Origin: Oscillospiraceae bacterium
Lineage (GTDB): Bacteria; Bacillota; Clostridia; Oscillospirales; Oscillospiraceae
DNA length: 64,000 nucleotides
Direction: 5' to 3'
NCBI GenBank assembly: GCA_015068225.1
Contig: SVKX01000001.1
Span: 131,089 to 195,088 of the forward strand
Shown here: piece after piece, positions 38,749-47,900 of the stretch
Position numbering within the stretch: the first letter of the stretch is position 1
Layout of the letters: the number at the start of each line of letters is the position of its first letter
Notes under the pieces: generated by a model
Told to the model about the DNA's origin: nothing
Databases searched by the model: none
The model's input: the letters and a program-made list of their open reading frames with translations, nothing else
Made by a program: the position numbers and the translations under genes

Positions 38749-38947
38749 AAGAACCCATGCGCCCGTACGGCGCGTCCTCGTGACCCTCGCATTTTACCTG
38801 TCCGTCATCCTTGCGGCGCTGATCCTGGGCATTACCGGTCAAGTGGCCGGTTGGGTCGCACAGACAGCAGTAGCACTGTCTTTGTTCCGGCTGGTTTATC
38901 TGGTTGGATGGGGCACCGCAAGGAACGGTTGGGGGTGGAGAGCATGA
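38738..38947 (+). CDS. Small membrane protein (two TM)
   Basis: MKNKRTHAPVRRVLVTLAFYLSVILAALILGITGQVAGWVAQTAVALSLFRLVYLVGWG; overlaps upstream and downstream genes. Confidence 0.65.
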   Translation: MKNKRTHAPVRRVLVTLAFYLSVILAALILGITGQVAGWVAQTAVALSLFRLVYLVGWGTARNGWGWRA

Positions 38948-39411
38948 CGATTCTGGAGAAGAAAATTGACGCCATTGCGAGAAGCCTTCTGGCTAACGAC
39001 ACCACCGACCGCAATGCTGCGCTGGGAGAGCTTGCGGTTCTTATGGAGAAACCGGAGAATACCGCACAGGATGTGGATTCCATCATTCGCAAGCTGCTGC
39101 TTGAGTTAGGTGTTCCGGAGCATATTTTGGGTAGTCGATACCTTGTCAAAGCGATCCGCGAGGTTGTGGAGGATGAAAGCAAAACCAAAACAACCATAAA
39201 ATGCGTGTACTCTGCAGTGGCTGAGGCATTCGATACAACCTGGCGTCGCACAGAAAGAGCAATTCGGCACGGCATTGAGCTTGCTTGGGATCGCGGGGAC
39301 ATAGATGTGCTGAATAAATACTTTGGTGGGACCATTTCTCCTGTTAAGGGAAAACCTACCAACAGCGAATTTATTGCCCGCTGCGCAAATATTGTCCGTG
39401 CAAAATTATAA
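38944..39411 (+). CDS. Phage-encoded Spo0A C-terminal (DNA-binding) domain protein lacking a receiver
   Basis: LLLELGVPEHILGSRYLVKAIREVVED...TERAIRHGIELAWDRGDIDVLNKYFGGTISPVKGKPTNSEFIARCANIVR closely resembles Spo0A effector domain. Confidence 0.92.
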   Translation: MTILEKKIDAIARSLLANDTTDRNAALGELAVLMEKPENTAQDVDSIIRKLLLELGVPEHILGSRYLVKAIREVVEDESKTKTTIKCVYSAVAEAFDTTWRRTERAIRHGIELAWDRGDIDVLNKYFGGTISPVKGKPTNSEFIARCANIVRAKL

Positions 39412-39498
39412 AAACCGCCCCCCGGTTGTAGCAGAACCGAAAGGCGGCAAGCAAATTTAGCTCGATGCTATTTTAGCATCTAATGGAGGGAAAAGCAA

Positions 39499-39711
39499 GT
39501 GAGACTTATGAACGGCTTGGATCTGGATATAGCTCTAGAAGAACGGCGACAGACCGAGTATGACAGGCGTCGGGATCCGTATCCTCGGTGTATTTGCTGC
39601 AAGCATAGTATTTTCGGCTGTGCCACCTATCGTGTGATTGGTAGGCTGTACATCTGCGGTGACTGCGACAGCATCAGCGAAGTAGGATATACCAACGATC
39701 TGGAGGTGTGA
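39499..39711 (+). CDS. Hypothetical zinc-ribbon-like phage protein (GTG start)
   Basis: CICCKHSIFGCATYRVIGRLYICGDC; RBS ggaggg. Confidence 0.65.
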   Translation: MRLMNGLDLDIALEERRQTEYDRRRDPYPRCICCKHSIFGCATYRVIGRLYICGDCDSISEVGYTNDLEV

Positions 39712-39712
39712 G

Positions 39713-39934
39713 TTGAATACAGCAGATTATATCAAGCGTGAAGCCGACGAGATCGCTAGCCGCACTGGCCGGTACATACCGCCCTACCGGATGGCGAATC
39801 TCATGAAAACTGCCCAGAAAGTCACGGATCTGCTGGCACGGGCCGACATCGCTATGACCTACGAAGAGATCCAATTGGTTCTTGGCATCGTCCAGGGAGC
39901 CATCTGCAAGGCGACGGGGAGGGATACACAATGA
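39713..39934 (+). CDS. Hypothetical phage protein (TTG start)
   Basis: Compact gene between neighbours, ATGA overlap with next gene. Confidence 0.6.
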   Translation: MNTADYIKREADEIASRTGRYIPPYRMANLMKTAQKVTDLLARADIAMTYEEIQLVLGIVQGAICKATGRDTQ

Positions 39935-40728
39935 CAGAAAAAGAGTATCGCAGCCACCCGGCAATCAGCAGATCGGAATTGTGGCAGATCCACGATAGCC
40001 CACAAAAGTTCAGATATTTCAAAGAGCACCCGGATGAACCCACCCCTGCATTACTGTTCGGTCAGGCATTCCATAAGATGGCTCTTGAGCCGGACACCTT
40101 TGATCTTGAATTTGCGGTAATGCCGGATGTAGACCGCCGCACTAAAGATGGCAAGCAACTGTGGGCGGACTTTCTGGAACAGGCAGAAAACAAAACGATT
40201 ATCCCCACAGAAATGTACGAGCAGGCGAAGGCAATGTGTGAGGCACTGGCTGCAGTTCCCTTTGCTCAGAAGCTGCTCAACGGCCGCAGAGAAGTCGCTT
40301 TCTTTTGGACGGATGAGCGGACTGGCGAAGAATGCAAGTGCCGCGTGGACTGCCTGAACACCCAGTATAGTCAACCGATCGTTGTGGATGTGAAGTCGAC
40401 TACAGATGCCAGTACGGACGCGTTTATCCGTGATGCCATTAAATACGGTTATGACTTCCAGGCAGCAATGTACGCAGAAGGCGTTTCCAAGCACATTCAG
40501 CAAAAACCCTTGTTTGTATTCATCGCCGTGGAGAAAACACCACCTTATGCAGTAAACATTCTCCAAGCGGACGAACTACTGCTACAGCGAGGGCAGAACA
40601 TTTTTCGGGAATGCATTGAGATATATCACGATTGCAAGCTATCCGGAAACTGGTATGGATACCTCGGAAAGAACAACCAAATCAACACACTGGCTTTGCC
40701 TGCGTGGCTGGCCAAAGACGTAACATAA
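39931..40728 (+). CDS. PD-(D/E)XK nuclease-like protein (RecE/exodeoxyribonuclease VIII-like)
   Basis: ISRSELWQIHDSPQKFRYFK, FGQAFHKMALEP, PIVVDVKSTTDAS..DFQAAMYAEG. Confidence 0.88.
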   Translation: MTEKEYRSHPAISRSELWQIHDSPQKFRYFKEHPDEPTPALLFGQAFHKMALEPDTFDLEFAVMPDVDRRTKDGKQLWADFLEQAENKTIIPTEMYEQAKAMCEALAAVPFAQKLLNGRREVAFFWTDERTGEECKCRVDCLNTQYSQPIVVDVKSTTDASTDAFIRDAIKYGYDFQAAMYAEGVSKHIQQKPLFVFIAVEKTPPYAVNILQADELLLQRGQNIFRECIEIYHDCKLSGNWYGYLGKNNQINTLALPAWLAKDVT

Positions 40729-40740
40729 GGAGATTACACT

Positions 40741-41601
40741 ATGAGCGAAGAAATCATGGAATATACATCCCCTAGCAATCCTCCTGCAATGCCCAACATG
40801 CCCGGCGCGGGCGTCATGGCACAGCTGGATAATATCAACCAGGGAACCGTCGCCATTGAAGCCAGCAGGGCCATTGCTGAGGCACAGGGCAAGCTGGTAA
40901 TTGCAAAGAAATTCCCCCGGAATGAGATAGCAGCATATGCCAAAGCAATGGAAGCTTGCCAGCGCCCTACTATGGCTGCAAAGGCTTTCTACAGTTTCCC
41001 TCGTGGTGGACAAACCGTAGAAGGTCCCACGATCCGCTTTGCGGAGGAGCTGGCCCGGTGCTGGGGTAACATCGATTACGGCATTAAGGAATTGTCTCAG
41101 GACGATGGCAAGAGCGAAATGCAGGCCTATGCTTGGGATTTGGAAACCAATGCCCAGAGCGTGCAGAATTTCACCAACCCCCACCAGCGTGAACAGGGCA
41201 AGAAAATGGTAACCCTGACCAGTCAGCGGGACATTTACGAGAACAATGCCAATATGGCGACCCGCCGGCTGCGTTCCCGGATCCTTGCGATCCTGCCTTC
41301 GTGGTTTGTGGAAGATGCTATTACTGAGTGCAAAAAGACTCTTGCCGGCAAGAATGATGCACCGCTGATTGACCGTGTAAAGAATATGGTCGTGCAGTTT
41401 GCCAAGATGGGTGTTACCCAAGAGCAGATTGAGAAGCGGCTCAAAAAGAAAATTGACACGATGAATGCCGATGATTTCGTGGAATTTATCGGCATCTACA
41501 ACGCTATAAAACAGGGCGAAAGCAGAATCGCAGACTGGTTTGAATCCGAGAAGGTCGCAAGCGAGCTGACCAATGAACTGAACGAGGACGGTCTGCTGTA
41601 A
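40741..41601 (+). CDS. Putative phage recombination / ssDNA-annealing protein
   Basis: Follows RecE-like nuclease; TVEGPTIRFAEELARCWGNIDYGIKELSQDDGKSEMQAYAWDLETN. Confidence 0.6.
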   Translation: MSEEIMEYTSPSNPPAMPNMPGAGVMAQLDNINQGTVAIEASRAIAEAQGKLVIAKKFPRNEIAAYAKAMEACQRPTMAAKAFYSFPRGGQTVEGPTIRFAEELARCWGNIDYGIKELSQDDGKSEMQAYAWDLETNAQSVQNFTNPHQREQGKKMVTLTSQRDIYENNANMATRRLRSRILAILPSWFVEDAITECKKTLAGKNDAPLIDRVKNMVVQFAKMGVTQEQIEKRLKKKIDTMNADDFVEFIGIYNAIKQGESRIADWFESEKVASELTNELNEDGLL

Positions 41602-41616
41602 TAAGGATGTGATGGA

Positions 41617-43542
41617 ATGCTCCAGCAAACAGATGAACTAAATAGAATGGATCCCAAAACAGCGGAGCTGGGCATCATTCCCGACTACGATTATTCGGCG
41701 GCTGATTTTTGCACCCCGGAGCCTTACGAGAAGCTGTACGAGCTCCATGCTTCTCCGTTTCTCTATGAAATGGCCAAGGCAAAGATGGAGGAAAACGCCA
41801 AGGCTGTGGGCTTCAAAAGCTTCAAGGGGATGCTCCAGAAGTTCAACAAGGCACAGTTGGACGCCAAGCGGCGAAATCTGATCCCCAACCAAACAGAGTT
41901 TGAGGACCAGTCTATCGAGCTGAATTGTGGGACATGGGAATCAATGGACTGGGGCATTTACCGGGATCTGCCTAACGGCGGCCGGGAGTGTGCCTGTGCC
42001 CATCCCATTATGCCGGTCAGCCGCCTGATCAATATTGATACCGGTGAGGTGAAGCTTACTCTGGCATTCAAGCCGCCGGGCAGAGATAAAAAATGGCGGA
42101 CTACCATCGTGGACAAATCCACTGTTTCTACTGCCCGGAACATTACCACACTGTCCAGCCAAGGCATTTCTGTAACAAGCAACAGTGCATCGGCGCTGGT
42201 GGACTATATCAACGATATGGAAAACCTGAACTATGACATAATCCCGGAGCAGAAGTCCATTGGAAGGCTTGGCTACATACCCGGGGAAGGGTTCTCTCCC
42301 TATGTGGACGGGCTTGTGTTTGATGGTGATGCATCCTTCCGGAACCTGTATCAATCTGTGGAGTCTAAGGGGTCCATTGGCGTTTGGCACGAAACGGCCA
42401 TGGAATGTCGCCGGCAGTCTTTAACAGCACGGATCATGCTTGCTGCATCTTTCGCTTCTCCTATTCTGTCATTGGTCGGATCTCTGCCGTTCTTCGTGCA
42501 CCTGTGGGGCGTGGATTCTGGCACTGGTAAAACTGTCGCTCTGATGCTTGCTGCATCCGTGTGGGGCAACCCTGCGCTTGGTAGCTATGTTCAGACATTC
42601 AACGGAACGCAGGTTGGACAGGAGCGGACCGCGGCCTTTCTCAATCATCTGCCGGTGTGTCTAGACGAACTCCAGCTCACCAAGGACAGCAAAGGAAAAA
42701 CAAGTTTTGACGTGTACCAGCTTACCCAGGGTGTAGGCCGGTCCCGTGGCAAGAAAAGCGGTGGGGTGGAACTGACCCCAACTTGGAGCTGCTGTTTCCT
42801 TACTACCGGAGAATCGCCGCTTACCAGTATTTCTGCAGGCGCAGGCGCGGTTAACCGTGTTATCGACATTGAGTGTACTGCGGGATCCGCTGTGTTAAAA
42901 GACGGGCAACGGATATCCGGAAACCTGAAGCGGAACTTTGGCTTTGCTGGTCAGATCTTCGTGAATCAGCTTTACAAGGACGAGAAAACACAGGATGCTG
43001 TCCGACAGATCTATCAGGAAAACTTCCGGGATCTCTGCTCTGGAGATTCCACCGAAAAGCAGGCCATGGCGGCTGCAGCGATCATTACCGCAGACCTTCT
43101 GGCGTCCAAATGGGTGTTTCATGATGATATAGAAACAGCGAAGGAGCTCGTTTTAAGTGTTTCGGACATAGAGGAGTTCCTTGCATCCAAAGAGGCTGTA
43201 TCGGCCGGTAGGCGCGCCTACGACTGGCTTTGCGATTGGGTCGGCTCCAATGTTAACCGGTTCTTCAACCCGGAACTGCCAGCGGTAGGCGACTGCTACG
43301 GCATCATTGAGGGCAATACCGCCTATATCAATCGAGGAATATTCAATAAAGCGGTGCAGGAAGCGGGTTTCTCCTATGCTGCCACCCTCAGCTACCTGAA
43401 GGCAAATAATCTGATTGAGACCAGAGGCCGTGCTTTTACGAAAAGCAAACGCATTAACGGTATTCGCACTGAATGCGTTGTGCTCAACCTGCAGGCAGAC
43501 TGGGACGGCGACTATGATCCTAATGATCTGCTTCCGATGTAA
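41617..43542 (+). CDS. DUF927-family phage primase/helicase-like ATPase
   Basis: GVDSGTGKTVALMLAASVWGNP, CLDELQLTKDSKGKTSFDVYQLTQGVGRSRG. Confidence 0.85.
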   Translation: MLQQTDELNRMDPKTAELGIIPDYDYSAADFCTPEPYEKLYELHASPFLYEMAKAKMEENAKAVGFKSFKGMLQKFNKAQLDAKRRNLIPNQTEFEDQSIELNCGTWESMDWGIYRDLPNGGRECACAHPIMPVSRLINIDTGEVKLTLAFKPPGRDKKWRTTIVDKSTVSTARNITTLSSQGISVTSNSASALVDYINDMENLNYDIIPEQKSIGRLGYIPGEGFSPYVDGLVFDGDASFRNLYQSVESKGSIGVWHETAMECRRQSLTARIMLAASFASPILSLVGSLPFFVHLWGVDSGTGKTVALMLAASVWGNPALGSYVQTFNGTQVGQERTAAFLNHLPVCLDELQLTKDSKGKTSFDVYQLTQGVGRSRGKKSGGVELTPTWSCCFLTTGESPLTSISAGAGAVNRVIDIECTAGSAVLKDGQRISGNLKRNFGFAGQIFVNQLYKDEKTQDAVRQIYQENFRDLCSGDSTEKQAMAAAAIITADLLASKWVFHDDIETAKELVLSVSDIEEFLASKEAVSAGRRAYDWLCDWVGSNVNRFFNPELPAVGDCYGIIEGNTAYINRGIFNKAVQEAGFSYAATLSYLKANNLIETRGRAFTKSKRINGIRTECVVLNLQADWDGDYDPNDLLPM

Positions 43543-43544
43543 CT

Positions 43545-43924
43545 GTTCCGCAGTTGCGGAACGTTGTTCCGCGTTTGTTCCGCAAAAAGTCAAGAAGAAA
43601 AGTTAAATTTCCTCCCATAATTCAAATCGATTTACTTGTTTTTGACTTGTAAAAATTGACTTTTGCTAAAGCGCGGAACTGCGGAACACGCGGAACACCA
43701 TATGCAAGTATTTATAAAGGTATGTGTTTATTTGCGGTAATAGCGTACATCACATTTCCTTATAGAAGTTGTGGAAAACTGTTCCGCAGTTCCGCACCTG
43801 AAAACGAACTAACTTTTTTATTCCGGAAAACCGCAAAAATCCGGAATTTATTAACAACCGCAGAACATTGCGGATTGTTTTTGCGCGGAACATCGTGTTC
43901 CGCTGCTGTTCCGCTTTGTTCCGC
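43545..43924. repeat. Cluster of 13 GTTCCGC/GCGGAAC motifs in intergenic DNA
   Basis: Copies at 43545, 43556, 43566, 43577, 43673, 43681, 43690, 43781, 43789, 43885, 43897, 43908, 43918 in both orientations. Confidence 0.9.
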
Positions 43925-43937
43925 AAAGGGTGAAAAT

Positions 43938-45443
43938 ATGGAATTAAGAGACTATCAAAAAGAGTGCATCGATATTATCGAGGCGAAAGCGCCGGGGGCA
44001 TACCTATGCCAAATGCCAACCGGATGCGGAAAAACGGCGACTTTTACCCACATTCCCCGCAATGGCGGACGTGTCCTAGTCCTCGCTCACCGAGAAGAGC
44101 TGGTGCGTCAGCCTGCCAGATATTATGACTGTCCTGTCGGGTTTGAGATTGCAAAGGAACGCAGCCATGGCGAGGATGTGGTGATCGCCAGCGTCCAGTC
44201 TTTGGTGAATCGGCTTGACCGGTTCTCCTTTGACGAATTTGACAAGATCATCACAGACGAAGCACACCATGCTGCAGCTGGGACATACAAAAAGATTTAC
44301 GACCACTTTTCTCCCGAAAAACACATCGGGTTCACGGCCACCCCAAACCGTGGAGATAAGGCAAAACTGGATGATGTGTATTCTGAGATCATTTTCCAGC
44401 GGGATCTGCGATGGGCCATACAAAGTGGTTATCTCTGTGATATTCACTGCCTCCGGGTAAATATCGGTTTTGACCTGTCAGCGGTCCATACTCGCCACGG
44501 CGACTATGCGCCGGGGGAGCTAGAGGAAGCTATGGACGGGACCGCCGATGCCATAGCCCAGGCGTACCGGGAGCATTCCAAAGGCGCTACATTGATCTTT
44601 GCGGTCAGTGTCAATCAGGCAGAGGAAATTGCAAGACGAATCCCCGGCGCCGTAGTTGTTACCGGCAAGACCAAAGACCGGGCCGACATCATTGAACGGT
44701 TTACCCGCCGGGAGATACCCTGCATCGTCAATGTTATGGTGTTTACCGAGGGCACCGATATTCCCTTAGTGGAGACGGTTATCATTGCCCGCCCCACCCA
44801 GTCAGAAGCGCTCTATACGCAGATGGTTGGTCGCGGCTTGCGTACTCACCCGGAAAAGGAAAAACTGATCTTGATTGATTGCGTAGGTGTTACCGGCAAG
44901 GCGAGTCTTTGTACTGCGCCTACCTTGATCGGCATCGACCTGAAGGATGTTCCTGCCAGCAAGGCTGATCAAATACAGGGACCGATCTTTGAATTGCCCC
45001 AGAAAGCCATTGTGGCAGCAGATTGTCCGGAAAGCTGGATCCGAAATGTGCAGATTGTAGATCTGTGGGCGAAGGGAATGTCTTATAACCTGCACGATGT
45101 AAACTGGTTCAAAATGCCTGACGGAGCGCTGGTGTGCTCTCTGCCAAACCACAAGAACATCAAGATTCCGTGCCCTGATCAGTTGGGCAGAGTGGTCTAC
45201 TGTGGGCAGTTAGTACCGTATCAATTGGCACTCGACAAAGCATATACAGAATTGTGCGATTTCCATGCAGGTTCTCGGATGATATGGGATCTGAATGCTG
45301 TAAAGGCGTGGGGAAAGAAGCCTGCAACGGACAGTCAGTTAAAAATTATTCAGAGGAAGTTTAAGGCTCTTGATGTGTCTGGATTGGATAGATTGCAGGC
45401 CAGTCAGATACTAAACCGTGTATTCGGTGGGGGGAAATCATGA
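43938..45443 (+). CDS. DEAD/DEAH-box (superfamily 2) helicase
   Basis: LRDYQKECIDI, MPTGCGKTATF, DEAHHAAAGTYKK, QMVGRGLRTHPEKEKLILIDC. Confidence 0.93.
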   Translation: MELRDYQKECIDIIEAKAPGAYLCQMPTGCGKTATFTHIPRNGGRVLVLAHREELVRQPARYYDCPVGFEIAKERSHGEDVVIASVQSLVNRLDRFSFDEFDKIITDEAHHAAAGTYKKIYDHFSPEKHIGFTATPNRGDKAKLDDVYSEIIFQRDLRWAIQSGYLCDIHCLRVNIGFDLSAVHTRHGDYAPGELEEAMDGTADAIAQAYREHSKGATLIFAVSVNQAEEIARRIPGAVVVTGKTKDRADIIERFTRREIPCIVNVMVFTEGTDIPLVETVIIARPTQSEALYTQMVGRGLRTHPEKEKLILIDCVGVTGKASLCTAPTLIGIDLKDVPASKADQIQGPIFELPQKAIVAADCPESWIRNVQIVDLWAKGMSYNLHDVNWFKMPDGALVCSLPNHKNIKIPCPDQLGRVVYCGQLVPYQLALDKAYTELCDFHAGSRMIWDLNAVKAWGKKPATDSQLKIIQRKFKALDVSGLDRLQASQILNRVFGGGKS

Positions 45444-45622
45444 ACAAGACAAGATTGTATATCAGCCTGCCCCAGGATCGTGATGCCGTCGTGACCATAT
45501 TGGCTAGAAATGGCTATACAGTCCGACAGGGAAAAGAGAAGAGGGGAAAGGTTTACGAGAAATATGTGGAGTTCTGGAAGGAGGGAGACGATGGCACGAC
45601 TGAAAGAACTGACAGGAACTAG
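45440..45622 (+). CDS. Hypothetical phage protein (60 aa)
   Basis: ATGA overlap with helicase gene. Confidence 0.6.
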   Translation: MNKTRLYISLPQDRDAVVTILARNGYTVRQGKEKRGKVYEKYVEFWKEGDDGTTERTDRN

Positions 45623-46115
45623 ATTTGGACGGTTGGTCGTAATTTCCAGAGCAGAAGATGGTAGGCGCTGTGGGAAAGCAGTCACCAGATGGTTGTGCGA
45701 ATGCGACTGTGGCAACCGCGTTGTTGTCGAAGGGCATAGTATGGTCAGAGGGCGCACTAAGAGTTGTGGATGCCTCAATCGAGAAACCCAGAAGAAATAT
45801 GCACGAACGCGATCTGTAACGCATGGCGGTAGCGGCACAAGACTTTATCACATCTATGCCCACATGAAAAGTAGATGCTATTGCCAGACGGATGCTAAGT
45901 ACGGCCTTTACGGCGGCAGAGGAATAAGAATCTGTGACGATTGGCTTTCTAGCTTCGCTTCTTTTCGAGACTGGGCGTTGTCATATGGGTACCAGGACAA
46001 TTTGACTATTGACCGGATCGATCCAAATGGCAACTATGAACCGAACAATTGCCGTTGGGCAACATTGGCGGAACAATCTAGGAACAGGAGATGTGTAAAG
46101 CATGACAGAGTATGA
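45591..46115 (+). CDS. AP2/HNH-like phage protein, probably homing-endonuclease related
   Basis: LTGTRFGRLVVISRAE...WLCECDCGNRVVVEGHSMVRGRTKSCGCL; YGGRGIRICDDWL; LTIDRIDPNGNYEPNNCRWATLAEQSRNRR. Confidence 0.75.
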   Translation: MARLKELTGTRFGRLVVISRAEDGRRCGKAVTRWLCECDCGNRVVVEGHSMVRGRTKSCGCLNRETQKKYARTRSVTHGGSGTRLYHIYAHMKSRCYCQTDAKYGLYGGRGIRICDDWLSSFASFRDWALSYGYQDNLTIDRIDPNGNYEPNNCRWATLAEQSRNRRCVKHDRV

Positions 46116-46470
46116 GCATCAAAAAGCAGTCTTTGCGTGGGCAAAACAGCCGTCTGTGCATAGCCAGTACCCGCAACTCTCTTTGCTATTCCACATAAAA
46201 AACGAAACCAAAGAAGGCGTAAAACAGGTTGCGGTTGATAAAGCTGCTGGCGTAAAGCGGGGCGTTCCAGACTTGTTCCTTCCTGTCCCTTCTGGCGAAC
46301 ACCATGGATTGTTTATCGAAATGAAAAAAACCGGCGGAAGAGCATCGAGAGACCAAATATGGTGGCTGGAACACCTGAAGGCGAATGGATATGCCTGTGC
46401 CATTTGCTACGGATGGAAACAGGCAACGGAGGTATTGCTATGGTATCTGAACCTAAAGAAAACAATGTAG
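46102..46470 (+). CDS. VRR-NUC domain nuclease
   Basis: VKRGVPDLFLPVPSGEHHGLFIEMKKTGGRASRDQIWWLEHLKANGYACAICYGW. Confidence 0.9.
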   Translation: MTEYEHQKAVFAWAKQPSVHSQYPQLSLLFHIKNETKEGVKQVAVDKAAGVKRGVPDLFLPVPSGEHHGLFIEMKKTGGRASRDQIWWLEHLKANGYACAICYGWKQATEVLLWYLNLKKTM

Positions 46471-46646
46471 CCTTTCCGTATGAACGGCAGGCCATGAATG
46501 GAGATGAACTGCCAAACGGGCTGGAGTATCCGGATCAGGTGTTGTATCTATCCTTCAGGATGCTCTATGCCCAGCTCCGGCAGGGAGTCATTGACCGCGA
46601 TACGGCTGTTCGTGAAAAAAGGAAGCTTCTTAAGGAGTATAAATAA
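46440..46646 (+). CDS. Hypothetical phage protein
   Basis: MVSEPKENNVAFPYERQAMNGDELPNGLEYPDQVLYLSFRMLYAQLRQGVIDRDTAVREKRKLLKEYK. Confidence 0.65.
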   Translation: MVSEPKENNVAFPYERQAMNGDELPNGLEYPDQVLYLSFRMLYAQLRQGVIDRDTAVREKRKLLKEYK

Positions 46647-46840
46647 GTTCTCACCGAGTTGACAAAGCAGCTTGCATGCGGAATGTGACACACATTTTCT
46701 TCGCCGACAAGGATAAGCGGCATCGCTACTGATCAACAGCGGTTCGGGTGCAAGCCCTTGCTTTAGTAGGGCCTTAAAAAAGCGGTTCCCGGCACCGAAA
46801 GCCGGGATATTATAGCGCGAGATAGGAGGATCGGCATACA

Positions 46841-47152
46841 ATGAAAGTTCCAGAGAGCGTGCGCATTGGTGGCGTTGAGTACGAGGTACGATATGAGCCT
46901 AACTTGCGTTTAAACAACAACCTGTGCTATGGCACGATCAACTACGATGAAAGCACAATAACTCTTTCGAAGGCGGATGGAACAGAGCATCAGAGGCGAT
47001 GCATTACTTTGTGGCATGAGATCCTCCACGGTATAAGAAACCATGCGGGCCTTGAGATAGAGAACGAAGAAGAAATTGTGGATATGTTCGCAAGGGGCAT
47101 TTATCAGGTGCTTCAGGACAACGGCAGCAGACTGTTCGATTTGGAAAAATAA
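46841..47152 (+). CDS. Phage ImmA-like zinc metallopeptidase-type protein
   Basis: TLWHEILHGIRNHAGLEIENEEEIVDMFARGIYQVL (HExxH). Confidence 0.75.
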   Translation: MKVPESVRIGGVEYEVRYEPNLRLNNNLCYGTINYDESTITLSKADGTEHQRRCITLWHEILHGIRNHAGLEIENEEEIVDMFARGIYQVLQDNGSRLFDLEK

Positions 47153-47318
47153 CGGCCCAGCTGAAAGATCGGCAGGATTTTTACATATGCAACAGGACCT
47201 CCCGCACCTCTCCGCGGAAACGTGTGATGTGTCCCAGGGAGGGCATTTTATTGGGTTCTGGCATAGGGGATGTCGGAGGGTGGGTTTGGGGCACAAAAGG
47301 CAAGAGAGGTGGTGACGA

Positions 47319-47900
47319 GTGGCATTAACGGAAAGACAAGCACGATTTGTTGCGGAATATCTTGTGGATCTGAATGCCACAGAGGCCGCCAAGCGCGCCG
47401 GATACAGTGAAAAGACGGCGTATTCCATAGGATTTGAAAACCTGAGAAAACCTGAAATTCAGGATGCGATTCAAACGGCCATGGCGCAGCGAGAAAAAAG
47501 GACTGCAATTACCCAGGATCGGGTACTGCAGGAGCTTGCGCGAGTGGCCTTTGCCAACGGTACCGACTTTGCGCGGGTAGTTGTCCGGGAAGAGCCGGTA
47601 GAAGTGGTTGACGAAGAGGGAGACCTGAAGAAGGTCGTGAGAAGAATCCAGACGGTCGAGATCGTCGATACAGACCGCGTGGATCCTGAGAAGCGCGCGG
47701 CTATTGCTGGCATCAAGGAAGGCAAATACGGCATCGAAGTCAGCAGCTACGATAAGGTCAAGGCTCTGGAACTACTGGGCAAGCACCTAGGGATGTTCGA
47801 TGGTAAAGGGGGACAGAGGGAATCTGAGGAGAATAACCTTCTGCAAGCCATTCAAAGCACTGAGGAGATAGACACGGATGATTTACCAGAAGTTGAGTAA
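47319..47900 (+). CDS. Terminase small subunit (GTG start)
   Basis: MALTERQARFVAEYLVDLNATEAAKRAGYSEKTAYSIGFENLRKPEIQDAI. Confidence 0.93.
   Translation: MALTERQARFVAEYLVDLNATEAAKRAGYSEKTAYSIGFENLRKPEIQDAIQTAMAQREKRTAITQDRVLQELARVAFANGTDFARVVVREEPVEVVDEEGDLKKVVRRIQTVEIVDTDRVDPEKRAAIAGIKEGKYGIEVSSYDKVKALELLGKHLGMFDGKGGQRESEENNLLQAIQSTEEIDTDDLPEVE

Noticed and set aside
43656-43937. N-terminal extension of the helicase ORF (MTFAKARNCGTRGTP...)
   Set aside because: Falls in the GTTCCGC repeat region with no coding character; the helicase domain begins at MELRDYQKE with start at 43938
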